A DNA stretch of 64,000 nt from NCBI RefSeq assembly GCF_900116145.1, contig NZ_FPAB01000006.1, forward strand, positions 248,001 to 312,000. The letters are read 5' to 3'. Origin of the DNA: Streptomyces harbinensis. GTDB lineage: Bacteria; Actinomycetota; Actinomycetes; Streptomycetales; Streptomycetaceae. Shown here piece after piece: positions 14,925 through 23,763 of the stretch; the first letter of the stretch is position 1; each line of letters opens with the position of its first letter. The notes below the pieces were generated by a model. It saw only the letters and a program-made list of their open reading frames with translations. It was not told the DNA's origin and made no database searches. Position numbers and translations under genes: made by a program.

Positions 14925-15932
14925 CTACCCGCCCGGGAGCGCTTCCCGGCCGGCGTCCGCCGGCGGGAGGAGCCCCCGGTCCGGCTCGGGAAGCCAGGCC
15001 CCGGGCGGGCGGTGCAGCCAGTCGCCCGGCGTCGCCAGGGTCGTCGCCGCTGCGGTGAGGGCGGCCAGGCCGGGGTGCCGCAGGGTGCGGGGCCACACCA
15101 TCGAGACCGGGGAGAGCGGCACCGGGTCGGTCAGCGGGCGCAGCACCATGCCCGGTACCTCGGTGAACTCCTCGCTGGCCAGCACCGTCCAGCCGCGCGC
15201 CAGGACCAGCCGGACGAACTCCTCCTCGCCGTCGATCCTCGGGAACGGCGGCGCCACCGCGATGGAGCGGCCGGCGAAGAGCCGGCGGGCGAAGTCGGTC
15301 CACTCGGTGGTCTCCGGGTTGCCCGCCCCCGCGTACAGTTCGCGGCCGGCCAGCCGCGCCAGCGGCACCTCGGCGAGCGCGGCCAGCGGATCACCGGCCG
15401 GCAGCAGCACCGCCACCCGCTCGTACCGCACCGGGCGGTGCGCCAGCACCGCCCGCAGCTGAGGGTCCAGCCCGGCGAACCGGCCGAAGGACACATCCAG
15501 TTCGCCGGTGACCAGCTCGGCCGCCGCCCCCACCAGACCGCTGTGGAACCGCGCCACGAACTCCACCCCGGGCGCCGCCTCCCGCGCCGCCGTGAGAATC
15601 CGCCGCGCCGTGCTCGCCGGTGCGCCCACGTCCACCACCAGCGGCCGGTCCGCCGCCCCGGCGCCCGCCACCGCCGCCGCCAGTTCCTCCTGCGCGGCGA
15701 TCGCCCGCCGGGCCGGTTCCAGCAGCCGCTCGCCCTCGGCCGTCAGCGTCACCTGCCGGGTGCTGCGGACGAACAGCCGTACCCCCCACCGGTCCTCCAG
15801 CCGCCTGATGTCGCGCGACAGCGCTTGCTGGGCCACGAACAGCCGGGCAGCGGCCCGGGTGAAGTGCAGTTCGGTGGCCACCGCGACGAAGGCGCGCAGC
15901 AGCCGGGGGTCGGTGTCCTGGAGTCCCGGCAT
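14925..15932 (-). CDS. LysR-family transcriptional regulator
   Basis: A 335-residue regulator. The HTH is DPRLLRAFVAVATELHFTRAAARLFVAQQALSRDIRRLE; residues 95-300 form the type-2 periplasmic-binding effector domain (LVVDVGAPASTARRILTA; LDVSFGRFAGLDPQLRAVL). The ATG at 15930-15932 is the only start that fits family alignments; the open frame upstream is non-coding. The C-terminus carries a short Pro-rich extension after LATPGDWLHRPP. It is divergent from the MFS gene with a 90-bp gap, the usual layout for a LysR protein and its target. Confidence 0.88.
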   Translation of the reverse strand: MPGLQDTDPRLLRAFVAVATELHFTRAAARLFVAQQALSRDIRRLEDRWGVRLFVRSTRQVTLTAEGERLLEPARRAIAAQEELAAAVAGAGAADRPLVVDVGAPASTARRILTAAREAAPGVEFVARFHSGLVGAAAELVTGELDVSFGRFAGLDPQLRAVLAHRPVRYERVAVLLPAGDPLAALAEVPLARLAGRELYAGAGNPETTEWTDFARRLFAGRSIAVAPPFPRIDGEEEFVRLVLARGWTVLASEEFTEVPGMVLRPLTDPVPLSPVSMVWPRTLRHPGLAALTAAATTLATPGDWLHRPPGAWLPEPDRGLLPPADAGREALPGG

Positions 15933-16022
15933 GCCGCCATTCTCAATTGACAACAGGAGTGCGTCAATCGCCGCTGAACAGGTGTTGGACGTCCGGCGGT
16001 GCCCGGCCGGAGGGTGAACGTC

Positions 16023-17408
16023 ATGCAGTTCGCGCTGACCGGCCACACCCTCGTCGTCCTTCCGCCCGACCCCGCACCCGCACCCGGCCGCGGGCCGCGC
16101 CGGCCGCGTCCGCGCGGCCCGTACGCCCGGCTGTTCGAGACGCCGGGGGCGCTGGCGTTCACGCTGCCCAACGCACTGGCCCGGCTGCCGATGGGCATGT
16201 TCTCGGTGTCCGCCGTGCTGCTGATCACCACCGTGCACGGCTCGTACGCGCTGGCCGGCGCGGTCGTGGCCGCCACCCTCGGGGCCTCGGCGGCCGGCGG
16301 CCCGCTGCTGGCCCGGCTCGTCGACCGGTACGGGCAGGCCCGGGTCACCGTTCCCGCCGTGCTGCTGACGGGCGCCGGGCAGCTGGGGCTGCTGCTGTGC
16401 GTCACCGGCGGCGCCCCGCTGTGGGCGTGGTTCTGCTGCGTCCCGCTGACCGCCGCCACCCCGAACACCGGCGGCATGTCCCGGGCCCGCTGGGCGCATC
16501 TGTACCGGGACGCGCCGGCCGCCCGGCACACCGCGAACTCCTTCGAACAGGCCCTGGACGAACTGTGCTTCCTGCTCGGCCCGCTGCTGGCCGCCGGGCT
16601 GTGCACCGGGCTCGCCCCGGCGGCCGGCACCCTCACGGCGGTGGCGCTGCTGGTCACCGGCGGCCTGCTGTTCGCGGCCCAGCGCCGTACCGAACCGCCC
16701 GCCGCTCCCCGCCCGGCAGGGACGGCGCGGGCCGGCCGCACTCCGCTGCTGCTCCCGGGCATGCCACCGCTGCTGGTCACCTTCCTGTGCACCGGCGGGG
16801 TGTTCGGCTCCCTGGAGGTGGTGACCATCGCCTACGCGGACGGCCTGGGGCTCAAGGGCTGGGCGGGCGCGGTGCTGGCGGCGCAGGCGGCCGGGTCGGG
16901 GGCGGCGGGCCTCGCGTTCGGGCTGCTGCCCCCGCCGGGCGGGCCGGTGCGGCGGCGGATGGTGCGCTGGGTCGGGGTGATGGCGGCGCTGATGACGCTG
17001 CCACTCCTGGTGGCCGCCGCCACCGGCGCACTGCTCCCGCTGGTCCCGGCCCTGTTGATCGCCGGGATGGCGACCGCGCCCGCCATGGTGACCGGGATGA
17101 CGCTGCTCCAGGAGCTGACGCCGCCCGCCCGGCTGAACGAGGGCATGTCGCTGGCGGTCACCGCCCTGCTGTCCGGCATCGCGGCGGGCGCGGCGGCCGG
17201 CGGCTGGGTGGCCGAGCACCTGCCGCCGGGCGCCGCCGGATATCTCACCCCGCTGACCGCCGCCGCGCTGGCGGCGGCGGTCGCCCGGGGCGCGTTCTAC
17301 TCCTGGAACCCGGTGAGGAAGTCCACCGCGATGGGCCCGGCGGTGGCGCCGCCCGAGCCGCCGTCCAGCAACAGCACCGCGAACGCCAGGTCGGCCTCGC
17401 CGAGGTAG
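16023..17408 (+). CDS. MFS transporter
   Basis: A 461-residue major-facilitator protein with about 12 hydrophobic segments. After a charged N-terminus, LAFTLPNALARLPMGMFSVSAVLLITT is the first helix and LLARLVDRYGQARVTVP the motif-A loop. GGAGGG lies 9 bases before the ATG at 16023, better than the upstream start at 15999. Substrate unknown; drug or metabolite efflux is likely from the topology and the LysR neighbour. Its last 112 bp run antisense to the end of the PBP gene, and the final 20 or so residues (from AFYSWNPVRKS) are hydrophilic and look non-conserved. Confidence 0.85.
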   Translation: MQFALTGHTLVVLPPDPAPAPGRGPRRPRPRGPYARLFETPGALAFTLPNALARLPMGMFSVSAVLLITTVHGSYALAGAVVAATLGASAAGGPLLARLVDRYGQARVTVPAVLLTGAGQLGLLLCVTGGAPLWAWFCCVPLTAATPNTGGMSRARWAHLYRDAPAARHTANSFEQALDELCFLLGPLLAAGLCTGLAPAAGTLTAVALLVTGGLLFAAQRRTEPPAAPRPAGTARAGRTPLLLPGMPPLLVTFLCTGGVFGSLEVVTIAYADGLGLKGWAGAVLAAQAAGSGAAGLAFGLLPPPGGPVRRRMVRWVGVMAALMTLPLLVAAATGALLPLVPALLIAGMATAPAMVTGMTLLQELTPPARLNEGMSLAVTALLSGIAAGAAAGGWVAEHLPPGAAGYLTPLTAAALAAAVARGAFYSWNPVRKSTAMGPAVAPPEPPSSNSTANARSASPR

Positions 17409-19237
17409 CCGATCAGCCAGGCGTTGGTGGACAGTTCACCGTCGCCGGTGTCGAACTCGGCGGTACCGGTCTTGGCGTGCGCCACCCCGGGCACGTCCGC
17501 GAGCACCGTGGCGGTGCCCTGGGTGACGGTGTCGCGCATCATCGTGCGCAGCGCGTCCACCGTCTCCGCGCTCAGCTCGCGCGGCGCCGCCGCCGGGTCC
17601 GGCACCGCCTCCGGCACCAGGACCGGCTGGTGGAAGGTGCCCTCGGCGACGGTCGCCGCGACCGAGGCCATCACCAGCGGGCTGGCCTGCACCCGGCCCT
17701 GCCCGATCAGGGAGGCGGCCAGGTCGCTGGCGCCCTCCGCGTCCGGCACGCTGCCGTCGAACGAGCCCGCGCCCAGGTCCCACTCCACACCGATGCCGAA
17801 CGCCTCGGCGGTCAGCCGCAGCGTGTCGTTGTCGAACCGGTCGCGGTTGCCTATGTACGCGGTGTTGCAGGAGGCGGTGAACGCCTCGTGCAGCGTGGTG
17901 TCCGGGCCCAGCTCGAACTCGTTCTGGTTCTGGAAGCGGTACCCCTCGACCGTCTCGTACTTCGGGCAGCCGATGGCCTCGCCCGGTGCCGTGCCGCTCT
18001 CCAGCAGCGCCGCCGTGGTGATCACCTTGAAGGTGGAGCCCGGCGCGAGCTGCCCGCTCAGCGACCGGTCACCGCCGTCCAGCGGCGAGTCGGCCGCCGC
18101 CAGCACCTCACCGGTGGACGGCCGCACCGCCACGATCGACCCGGCCTGGTCCGTGCCCTCCAGCGCCGCCTCGGCCGCCCGCTGCATCCCGGCGTCGATA
18201 GTGGTCTGCACCGGGGTGCCGGGCTCGCCGCCCTCCTGCTCGTACAGCACCTCCACCGCGTCCCCCGACTCCCGGTCGGCGATCACCACGGTGGCACTGG
18301 CGGTGCCGGCCAGCTGCTCCTCGTACCGGCCCTGGAGCCCGGAGGAGCCGGTGCCGGTGGCCGGGTCGATGCCGCCGACCACGGTGCGGGCCAGATGGGC
18401 CAGCGGCCGGGTGTCCTCCGCGAACTGAAGGCCCTCGACGGCGCGCAGCTCGTCCTCGTGCTCCCGGAAGACCTGGTCGCGCAGGCTCACCACGGAGACG
18501 GCCTGGTCCGGGTCGGAGTCCGCGACCCGGTCGGCGAGCGCGTCGGTGTCCAGGCCGACGTCGAGCCCGTCCAGCGCCTCCCAGGCGGCGTCCGGGTCGG
18601 TCAGCCGGGCCGGCCAGATGCTCAGGTCCCACACGGCGGACGGGCCGGCGAGCTGGCTGCCGTCCGCGGCGAGGATCGGCGCCCGCTCGGGGCGGTCGGT
18701 GCTGAGCACCAGCGTCTGCCCGTCCACCAGCTCCGGGTGGACCAGCGGCGACTCCCAGTGCACGTGCCAGCCCTCGTCCTCGGGGCCGTCGCGCACGACG
18801 TACAGGCTGGACTCGTAGGACCACTCGCCGAGCCCGGGCAGCGTGAAGGCCGCGGTGAACGGCACCGCGTACGACGCCTCGGGGGCGCCCGCGCTCAGAT
18901 CGCCCCGCGCAGGCTCCCCGCTGACGGTCAGCGCCGTCTCCTCGGCGCCCAGGTTGCGCTGCACGGACTCCAGCAGGGAGGCCGCGGCCTCCGGGTCGTC
19001 CGTGAACGCGGCGGCTGCCTCCGGGTCGCCGTCCGCCCAGGCGCCGAGGAACCGTTCGGCCTCCGCCCGCGCGGCGCCCTCCGGGCTGTCGCTGTCGCCG
19101 TCGCGGAGCAGCAGGACCGCGCCGATCGCCAGCACGGTGACCCCCACCGCCCCCGCTATGATCCACTTCGTCCGATGACGTCCGGTGTCCTGGTCCTGCT
19201 GGCGCGGCAGATCCCACCCCGGTGCGCTGTCTCCCAT
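17297..19237 (-). CDS. class B penicillin-binding protein with MecA_N/NTF2-like domain
   Basis: A 646-residue membrane-anchored transpeptidase. From ATG 19237: a cytosolic stub, one TM helix (KWIIAGAVGVTVLAIGAVLL, about residues 28-48), an NTF2-like MecA_N domain, a dimerisation domain, and the D,D-transpeptidase. All three active-site motifs are visible: STFK (about residue 402, PGSTFKVITTAALLESG), SCN (about 457, FTASCNTAYIG) and KTG (about 586, HAKTGTAEF). It crosslinks peptidoglycan outside the membrane and is a beta-lactam target. The open frame upstream (to 19432) crosses the tmRNA and is spurious. Its 3' end overlaps the convergent MFS gene by 112 bp. Confidence 0.92.
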   Translation of the reverse strand: MGDSAPGWDLPRQQDQDTGRHRTKWIIAGAVGVTVLAIGAVLLLRDGDSDSPEGAARAEAERFLGAWADGDPEAAAAFTDDPEAAASLLESVQRNLGAEETALTVSGEPARGDLSAGAPEASYAVPFTAAFTLPGLGEWSYESSLYVVRDGPEDEGWHVHWESPLVHPELVDGQTLVLSTDRPERAPILAADGSQLAGPSAVWDLSIWPARLTDPDAAWEALDGLDVGLDTDALADRVADSDPDQAVSVVSLRDQVFREHEDELRAVEGLQFAEDTRPLAHLARTVVGGIDPATGTGSSGLQGRYEEQLAGTASATVVIADRESGDAVEVLYEQEGGEPGTPVQTTIDAGMQRAAEAALEGTDQAGSIVAVRPSTGEVLAAADSPLDGGDRSLSGQLAPGSTFKVITTAALLESGTAPGEAIGCPKYETVEGYRFQNQNEFELGPDTTLHEAFTASCNTAYIGNRDRFDNDTLRLTAEAFGIGVEWDLGAGSFDGSVPDAEGASDLAASLIGQGRVQASPLVMASVAATVAEGTFHQPVLVPEAVPDPAAAPRELSAETVDALRTMMRDTVTQGTATVLADVPGVAHAKTGTAEFDTGDGELSTNAWLIGYLGEADLAFAVLLLDGGSGGATAGPIAVDFLTGFQE

Positions 19238-19290
19238 GCCGGTGACCCTACCGGGCCCCACCGACACCGGGCCCGGGCCGTCGACGACAT

Positions 19291-19326
19291 CAGGCCCCGG
19301 TCCGCGCGAACGCGGACCGGGGCCTG
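19291..19326 (-). terminator. tmRNA terminator hairpin
   Basis: A perfect 16-bp stem (19291-19306 with 19311-19326) closed by a CGAA tetraloop, 11 nt beyond the tmRNA 3' end. Confidence 0.8.
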
Positions 19327-19336
19327 ACGGTGAAAC

Positions 19337-19706
19337 GGTGGAGATGGCGGGAATCGAACCCGCGTCCAACGATGTGGAAGGAGGGCTTCTCCGAGCGCAG
19401 TCCGCTGCGATTTTCTCGGCCCCGGAGATCACGCGGACAAGTCTCCGACGGGCTCAGTCACTGTGAAATGTCCCGTTACCCCCCGTGACCGGGGCTAACG
19501 GTGAAGTTCCCTAGCTGATACCAGGAACCGGGACGGGAACAGGCCCGGGCTGGCACCTCACCAGTCGCTACTTATGCAGCGAGGGCGAAGGAATCGCGCT
19601 TGGTATTGGCGATTATTTTTTTGCGGCATATGGTTAACGAGATCATTGCCGCTTCCTCGGCTCGCTTCCCCTGCTTCGACAACCGCTGTCGAAACCGATC
19701 ATCCCC
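19337..19706 (-). ncRNA. ssrA: transfer-messenger RNA
   Basis: On the minus strand the RNA begins GGGGATGATCGGTTTCGACA and ends in a tRNA-like TPsiC arm GGTTCGATTCCC followed by CATCTCC-A; GGGGATG and CATCTCC form the acceptor stem. CCA is not fully encoded (ACCG). The tag frame lies at 19572-19610 and reads ANTKRDSFALAA followed by TAA, ending in the ALAA degron recognised by ClpXP. It rescues stalled ribosomes together with SmpB, whose gene is next. A TATACT box at 19754-19759 (minus strand) about 50 nt upstream of the mature 5' end may be its promoter, which would imply a 5' leader removed by RNase P. Confidence 0.95.
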
Positions 19707-19800
19707 ATGTTGAATTAACAAACAGCCGAACCCTCACCGGGTCCGCTTCCCCCAGTATAGGGCACGCCCTCGCGCCGTGCCCGGGCTTTTTCCCCGGGAC

Positions 19801-20307
19801 TCAGGCCCGCTGCCTGCGCCGCGCCGCCGACATCGCCCGCTGCGCCTCGCGGGTGTCCTGCTTCTCCCGCAGCGTCTGCCGCTTGTCGTACTCCCGCTTA
19901 CCGCGCGCGACGGCCACCTCGACCTTCACCCGCCCGTTCGAGAAGTACAGCGCGAGCGGCACCAGCGTCAGACCGGTCTCCTGCACCTTGCCGATCAGCT
20001 TGTCGATCTCCGCCCGGTGCAGCAGCAGCTTCCGCTTGCGGCGCGCCGCGTGGTTGGTCCAGGTGCCCTGCGCGTACTCCGGGATGTGCACGTTGTGCAG
20101 CCACGCCTCACCCCCGTCGAGCTGCGCGAAGCCGTCCACCAGCGAGGCCCGGCCCTGCCGCAGCGACTTCACCTCGGTGCCGGTCAGCACCAGGCCGCAC
20201 TCGTAGGTGTTCAGGATCTCGTAATCGTGCCGCGCCTTCTTGTTCTGCGCGATCAGCTTGCGGCCGGACCCGATCTTGGTCTCTTTGCCCTTGTTCCCCT
20301 TAGCCAT
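19801..20307 (-). CDS. smpB: SsrA-binding protein
   Basis: A 168-residue tmRNA partner that positions the tRNA-like domain in the ribosomal A site. KLIAQNKKARHDYEILNTYECGLVLTGTEVKSLRQGRASLVDGFAQL is the conserved core, with the C-terminal helix KREYDKRQTLREKQDTREAQRAM. ATG at 20307 begins MAKGNKGKETKIGSGRK, the usual actinobacterial N-terminus. It lies immediately upstream of ssrA on the same strand, a common actinomycete pairing; a separate tmRNA promoter is likely. Confidence 0.97.
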   Translation of the reverse strand: MAKGNKGKETKIGSGRKLIAQNKKARHDYEILNTYECGLVLTGTEVKSLRQGRASLVDGFAQLDGGEAWLHNVHIPEYAQGTWTNHAARRKRKLLLHRAEIDKLIGKVQETGLTLVPLALYFSNGRVKVEVAVARGKREYDKRQTLREKQDTREAQRAMSAARRRQRA

Positions 20308-20322
20308 GACGTGATCAGTCTA

Positions 20323-20346
20323 CGGCGCCGGGCCCGCCCGGCGCCG
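20323..20346 (-). terminator. hairpin between S41 protease and smpB
   Basis: An 11-bp stem, CGGCGCCGGGC at 20323-20333 with its complement at 20336-20346, and a 2-nt loop; it directly follows the S41 protease stop. Confidence 0.55.
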
Positions 20347-20351
20347 CCCCT

Positions 20352-21494
20352 TTACGCCAGGCCCGCCAGCACCGTACGCGCCTTCGCCTCGGCGTCCTCG
20401 CCCGCGCCCACCGGCAGATCCGGCTCCACCGGCCGTTCCTCGTCCACCGTCCGCCCCGAGGGGGTCACGTAGTGGCCCACGGTCAGCTCGGCCACCGAAC
20501 CGTCCGGCTGCTCGCTCGGCATCTGCACCGTCCCCTTGCCGAAGGTGCGCGACCCGACGAGCACCGCCCGGTTGCGGTCCTGGAGCGCGGCGGCCAGCAG
20601 CTCCGCCGAACTCATGGTGCCCCCGTCCACCAGCACCACCAGTGGGGTCGCGGTGTCCCCGCCCGGCTCCGCGTGCAGCGCCCGCTCATCGCCGTGCACG
20701 TCGTAGGTGGCGACCAGGCCGCCGTCCAGGAAGACCGACGCGGCCAGCGCCGCCTCGGTGAGCAGCCCGCCGCCGTTGCCGCGCAGGTCCAGCAGCACCG
20801 CGTCCCCGGCCGGGACCCGCTCCACCGCCTCCCGCAGCTGATCCGCCGCGCCCCGGGTGAAGGAGGAGACATGGATCCGGGTCACCCCGGGCACCTCCCG
20901 GGTCACGGTCACGGTCTCCGCCGTCAGCCGCGCCCTGGCCACCTCCGTCTCCCACTGCTCCCCGCCCCGTGCCAGGCCCAGCAGCACCGTGGAACCGGGG
21001 CCGGCCGCCGTCGGCCGGTCGCTGCCGCGCAGCCGGCCCACCGCGTCGGTGACCGCGCCGCCGTCCAGGCCCGCGCCGTCGATGGTGACGATCTCGTCGC
21101 CCGGCAGGATGCCCGCCTCCTCGGCGGGGCTGCCGGCGTGCACCTCCCCGACCACGATCCGGCCGTCCGGGGTGCGGCTGACCGCTATCCCGGTCCCCAC
21201 GTACTCCCCCTCCAGGGAGAGCCGCAGCCGCTCGTACTCCTGCGGCGAGTACGCCGCCGCCCACCGGTCGCCGCTGCGGCTCACCAGCCGGTCCGCGTCC
21301 CCCGCGTCCCGGGGCGCCCCGTCGTCACCGGCCGCCTCGGGCGCCCGGCCGGCCCACCCGCCGCCGCCCGGCTCCGGGTCCTCGACCCAGGAGCCGGTCG
21401 CGGCCCCCGACATCAGCACACCGGCGAACACACAGGCCAAAGCCGCCCCACGCCGGACAGACCGGGGCGTCAGCCGATCAGTCGGACCTGACAT
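20352..21494 (-). CDS. S41 family C-terminal processing peptidase
   Basis: A 380-residue exported protease. An N-terminal hydrophobic segment (AALACVFAGVLMSGAATG) anchors or exports it; a PDZ domain follows (GTGIAVSRTPDGRIVVGEVHAGSPAEEAGILPGDEIVTIDG), then the S41 catalytic core with nucleophile Ser in GGTMSSAEL (about residue 295) and Lys in FGKGTVQ (about 319). Such CtpA-like enzymes trim the C-termini of envelope proteins. The gene lies downstream of ftsX by 78 bp on the same strand, the normal actinomycete order ftsE-ftsX-S41-smpB, so a link to division-site hydrolase control is plausible but inferred. Confidence 0.92.
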   Translation of the reverse strand: MSGPTDRLTPRSVRRGAALACVFAGVLMSGAATGSWVEDPEPGGGGWAGRAPEAAGDDGAPRDAGDADRLVSRSGDRWAAAYSPQEYERLRLSLEGEYVGTGIAVSRTPDGRIVVGEVHAGSPAEEAGILPGDEIVTIDGAGLDGGAVTDAVGRLRGSDRPTAAGPGSTVLLGLARGGEQWETEVARARLTAETVTVTREVPGVTRIHVSSFTRGAADQLREAVERVPAGDAVLLDLRGNGGGLLTEAALAASVFLDGGLVATYDVHGDERALHAEPGGDTATPLVVLVDGGTMSSAELLAAALQDRNRAVLVGSRTFGKGTVQMPSEQPDGSVAELTVGHYVTPSGRTVDEERPVEPDLPVGAGEDAEAKARTVLAGLA

Positions 21495-21572
21495 GGACGG
21501 GAGTGTAGGACACCGAACCGGGGCGCGCGGAAGGCCGTTCGGGCCCGCGTGGCGTGATTCATCACACCCCGA

Positions 21573-22484
21573 TCACACCTTCAGGTACTTGCGCAGCGCG
21601 AAGAAAGCTGCCACGGACGGCATGAGCGCGCCGACCGCCAGCACGAACGGCAGCACCGAGATCACCGCGTCCCAGCCGATGAAGTTGATCAGCGGGATCT
21701 CCTGTGCCAGGAAGTTGTTGATCGCGAAGTACTTCACCCCGACCAGCAGCACACACGCGAACAGGCCGCCCAGCAGCCCCGCGATCGCCGCCTCCAGGAT
21801 GAACGGCATCTGGATGTAGAAACTGGACGCGCCCACCAGCCGCATGATCCCGGTCTCCCGGCGGCGGCTGAACGCCGACACCCGCACCGTGTTGACGATC
21901 AGCAGCAGCGCCACCACCAGCATCAGCGCCATCAGCCCCAGCGCCGCGTAGTTGACGCCGTTGAGCAGCGCGAACAGATTCTCCAGCTGCGCCCGCTGGT
22001 CCTCCACCGAGTACACGCCGTCCCGGCCGGCGAACGCGGTCGCCACCACGTCGTACTTCTCCGGATCCACCAGCTTGACGCGGAACGACTCCTGCATCTG
22101 GTCCGGCGTCACCACGGCGGCGATCGGCTGGCCCTCCTGCTGCTCCTGGTACCGGTCGTACGCCTCGGCCGCCGACTCCTGGTAGACCTCGTCGACCAGT
22201 TGCATCGACTCCAGCTCGCCGAGGATCTCCTCCTTCTGGTCCTCGGTCACCGCGCCGCGCGCGCACTGCGGCGCGTTGTCGGCGTCGTTCTCGTTGCAGA
22301 GGAAGATGGAGACCTGGACCTTGTCGTACCAGAAGTCCTTCATGCTGTTGACCTGCTGATTGGCCAGCAGCGAGCCGCCGAGGAGCGCGAGCGAGAGGGC
22401 GACCGAGACGATGACCGCGAAGGTCATCGTGAGATTGCGGCGGAGACCGACTCCGATCTCCGACAGGACGAAGTGGGCGCGCAT
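21573..22484 (-). CDS. ftsX: permease-like cell division protein FtsX
   Basis: A 303-residue membrane protein with one N-terminal TM helix (LTMTFAVIVSVALSLALLGGSLL), a large extracellular domain (about residues 45-170, including FWYDKVQVSIFLCNEND) and three C-terminal TM helices. With FtsE it forms an ABC-type complex that activates NlpC/P60 peptidoglycan hydrolases at division; it does not transport substrate. ATG at 22484 has AAAGGACGC upstream. It follows ftsE by 46 bp. Confidence 0.95.
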   Translation of the reverse strand: MRAHFVLSEIGVGLRRNLTMTFAVIVSVALSLALLGGSLLANQQVNSMKDFWYDKVQVSIFLCNENDADNAPQCARGAVTEDQKEEILGELESMQLVDEVYQESAAEAYDRYQEQQEGQPIAAVVTPDQMQESFRVKLVDPEKYDVVATAFAGRDGVYSVEDQRAQLENLFALLNGVNYAALGLMALMLVVALLLIVNTVRVSAFSRRRETGIMRLVGASSFYIQMPFILEAAIAGLLGGLFACVLLVGVKYFAINNFLAQEIPLINFIGWDAVISVLPFVLAVGALMPSVAAFFALRKYLKV

Positions 22485-22530
22485 GGCGTCCTTTCAGTGC
22501 GGGGGTGGGGTGCCTTCGGAACGCCCGAGG

Positions 22531-23220
22531 TCAGTTCTGGTAGCCGTACACACCGCGCGTCTGGTCACGCACGAGCCGGCCCTTCTCCAACTCGATCACC
22601 CGCTTGCGCATCTGGTCCACGATCTGCGCGTCGTGCGTCGCCATCACCACGGTGGTACCGGTGCGGTTGATGCGGTCGAGCAGCTTCATGATGCCCACGG
22701 AGGTGTCCGGGTCGAGGTTGCCCGTCGGCTCGTCGGCGATCAGCAGCATGGGGCGGTTGACGAACGCGCGGGCGATGGCGACCCGCTGCTGCTCACCACC
22801 GGACAGCTCGCCCGGCATCCGCTCCTCCTTGCCGCCCAGACCGACCAGATCGAGGACTTCGGGGACGGTCTTGCGGATCTTGCCGCGCGACTCCCCGATC
22901 ACCTCCATCGCGAAGGCGACGTTCTCGCCGACGGTCTTGTTCGGCAGCAGCCGGAAGTCCTGGAAGACGGTGCCCAGCTGGCGGCGTACCTGCGGCACCT
23001 TCCAGTTGGACAGCCGGCCCAGGTCCTTGCCGAGGACGTGCACGGTGCCGGTGCTGCACCGCTCCTCACGGAGCAGCAGCCGCAGGAAGGTGGACTTGCC
23101 GGAGCCGGAGGAGCCCACCAGAAAGACGAACTCGCCACGCTCGACCTCCAGGGAGACATCGCGCAGCGCGGGCGCGGTCTGCCGGGGGTACGTCTTGGAG
23201 ACATTGTCGAATCGGATCAC
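22531..23220 (-). CDS. ftsE: cell division ATP-binding protein FtsE
   Basis: A 229-residue ABC ATPase. Walker A is VGSSGSGKSTFLRLL (about residues 36-50), signature LSGGEQQRVAIARAF (about 138), Walker B MLLIADEPTGNLD (about 157) and the H-loop MATHDAQIV. ATG at 23220, preceded in RNA by GCGTGGTGTAACCGTG, so the ribosome site is weak. It drives conformational changes of FtsX. First gene of the ftsE-ftsX(-S41) unit. Confidence 0.96.
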   Translation of the reverse strand: MIRFDNVSKTYPRQTAPALRDVSLEVERGEFVFLVGSSGSGKSTFLRLLLREERCSTGTVHVLGKDLGRLSNWKVPQVRRQLGTVFQDFRLLPNKTVGENVAFAMEVIGESRGKIRKTVPEVLDLVGLGGKEERMPGELSGGEQQRVAIARAFVNRPMLLIADEPTGNLDPDTSVGIMKLLDRINRTGTTVVMATHDAQIVDQMRKRVIELEKGRLVRDQTRGVYGYQN

Positions 23221-23448
23221 GGTTACACCACGTCAAGGCTGGGTACATGCGGCGGAAGCCCTGGCGGTATCTCCCGGCCGATGGCTGGGGGAGGCTCCCC
23301 CCTCGCTGGGCACAGACCTTACGCGACGCGGCGCATGGTCCGCAGACACCGACCGCTACCACCCGCTTTGTACCGATGTGGTGTCTGCGGCTCCGGCCAA
23401 AGCCTGGCACAGTAGGTAAGGAGGGGGCTGTGAGAGGAGACGATCGCC

Positions 23449-23649
23449 ATGACCGCCGCCGACTGGCTGGTGTGCGCGAACTGCGCGGGGCGCGTGAGCG
23501 AGGGCCGGTGCGCCGTGTGCCGGGACCGGCTCGCGCGGATGCGCGAGGAGCGGGGGGCGTGGGGCCCGCTGGGCGCCCCGGGGGCGTTCCTGGTGGCGGC
23601 GCTGGTGGCGCTGGCGGCCGTACTGCTGCTGGTGGCCAGACCGGCCTGA
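23449..23649 (+). CDS. small zinc-ribbon-like membrane protein
   Basis: A 66-residue protein with two CxxC pairs at the start (CANCAGRVSEGRCAVC), a basic helix DRLARMREERGAW, and one TM helix LGAPGAFLVAALVALAAVLLLVA at the end. GAGAGGAGACGATCGCC precedes the ATG at 23449. No known family recognised; the four cysteines suggest a metal-binding knuckle on the cytosolic face of the membrane. It is divergent from ftsE. Confidence 0.7.
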   Translation: MTAADWLVCANCAGRVSEGRCAVCRDRLARMREERGAWGPLGAPGAFLVAALVALAAVLLLVARPA

Positions 23650-23689
23650 GACGACCCGCGCGCCGCGCCGTACCGTACGCGGACGCACG

Positions 23690-23727
23690 CCGGGCCCGGA
23701 GCGGGATTCCTCTCGCTCCGGGCCCGG
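23690..23727. terminator. bidirectional terminator
   Basis: CCGGGCCCGGAGCG at 23690-23703 pairs with 23714-23727 (14 bp), between the convergent small membrane protein and sortase-substrate genes. Confidence 0.7.
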
Positions 23728-23763
23728 TCGCGTTACGCGTTACGCGGTGGGTGCGGGACGCCG

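Noticed and set aside
19337..19420. tRNA gene suggested by the TPsiC-arm sequence
   Set aside because: It is the tRNA-like 3' end of tmRNA: the acceptor partner lies at 19700-19706 and a tag frame is present.
19238..19432. N-terminal extension of the PBP gene
   Set aside because: The extension runs through the tmRNA terminator and the tmRNA 3' end; ATG 19237 gives the expected short cytosolic stub.
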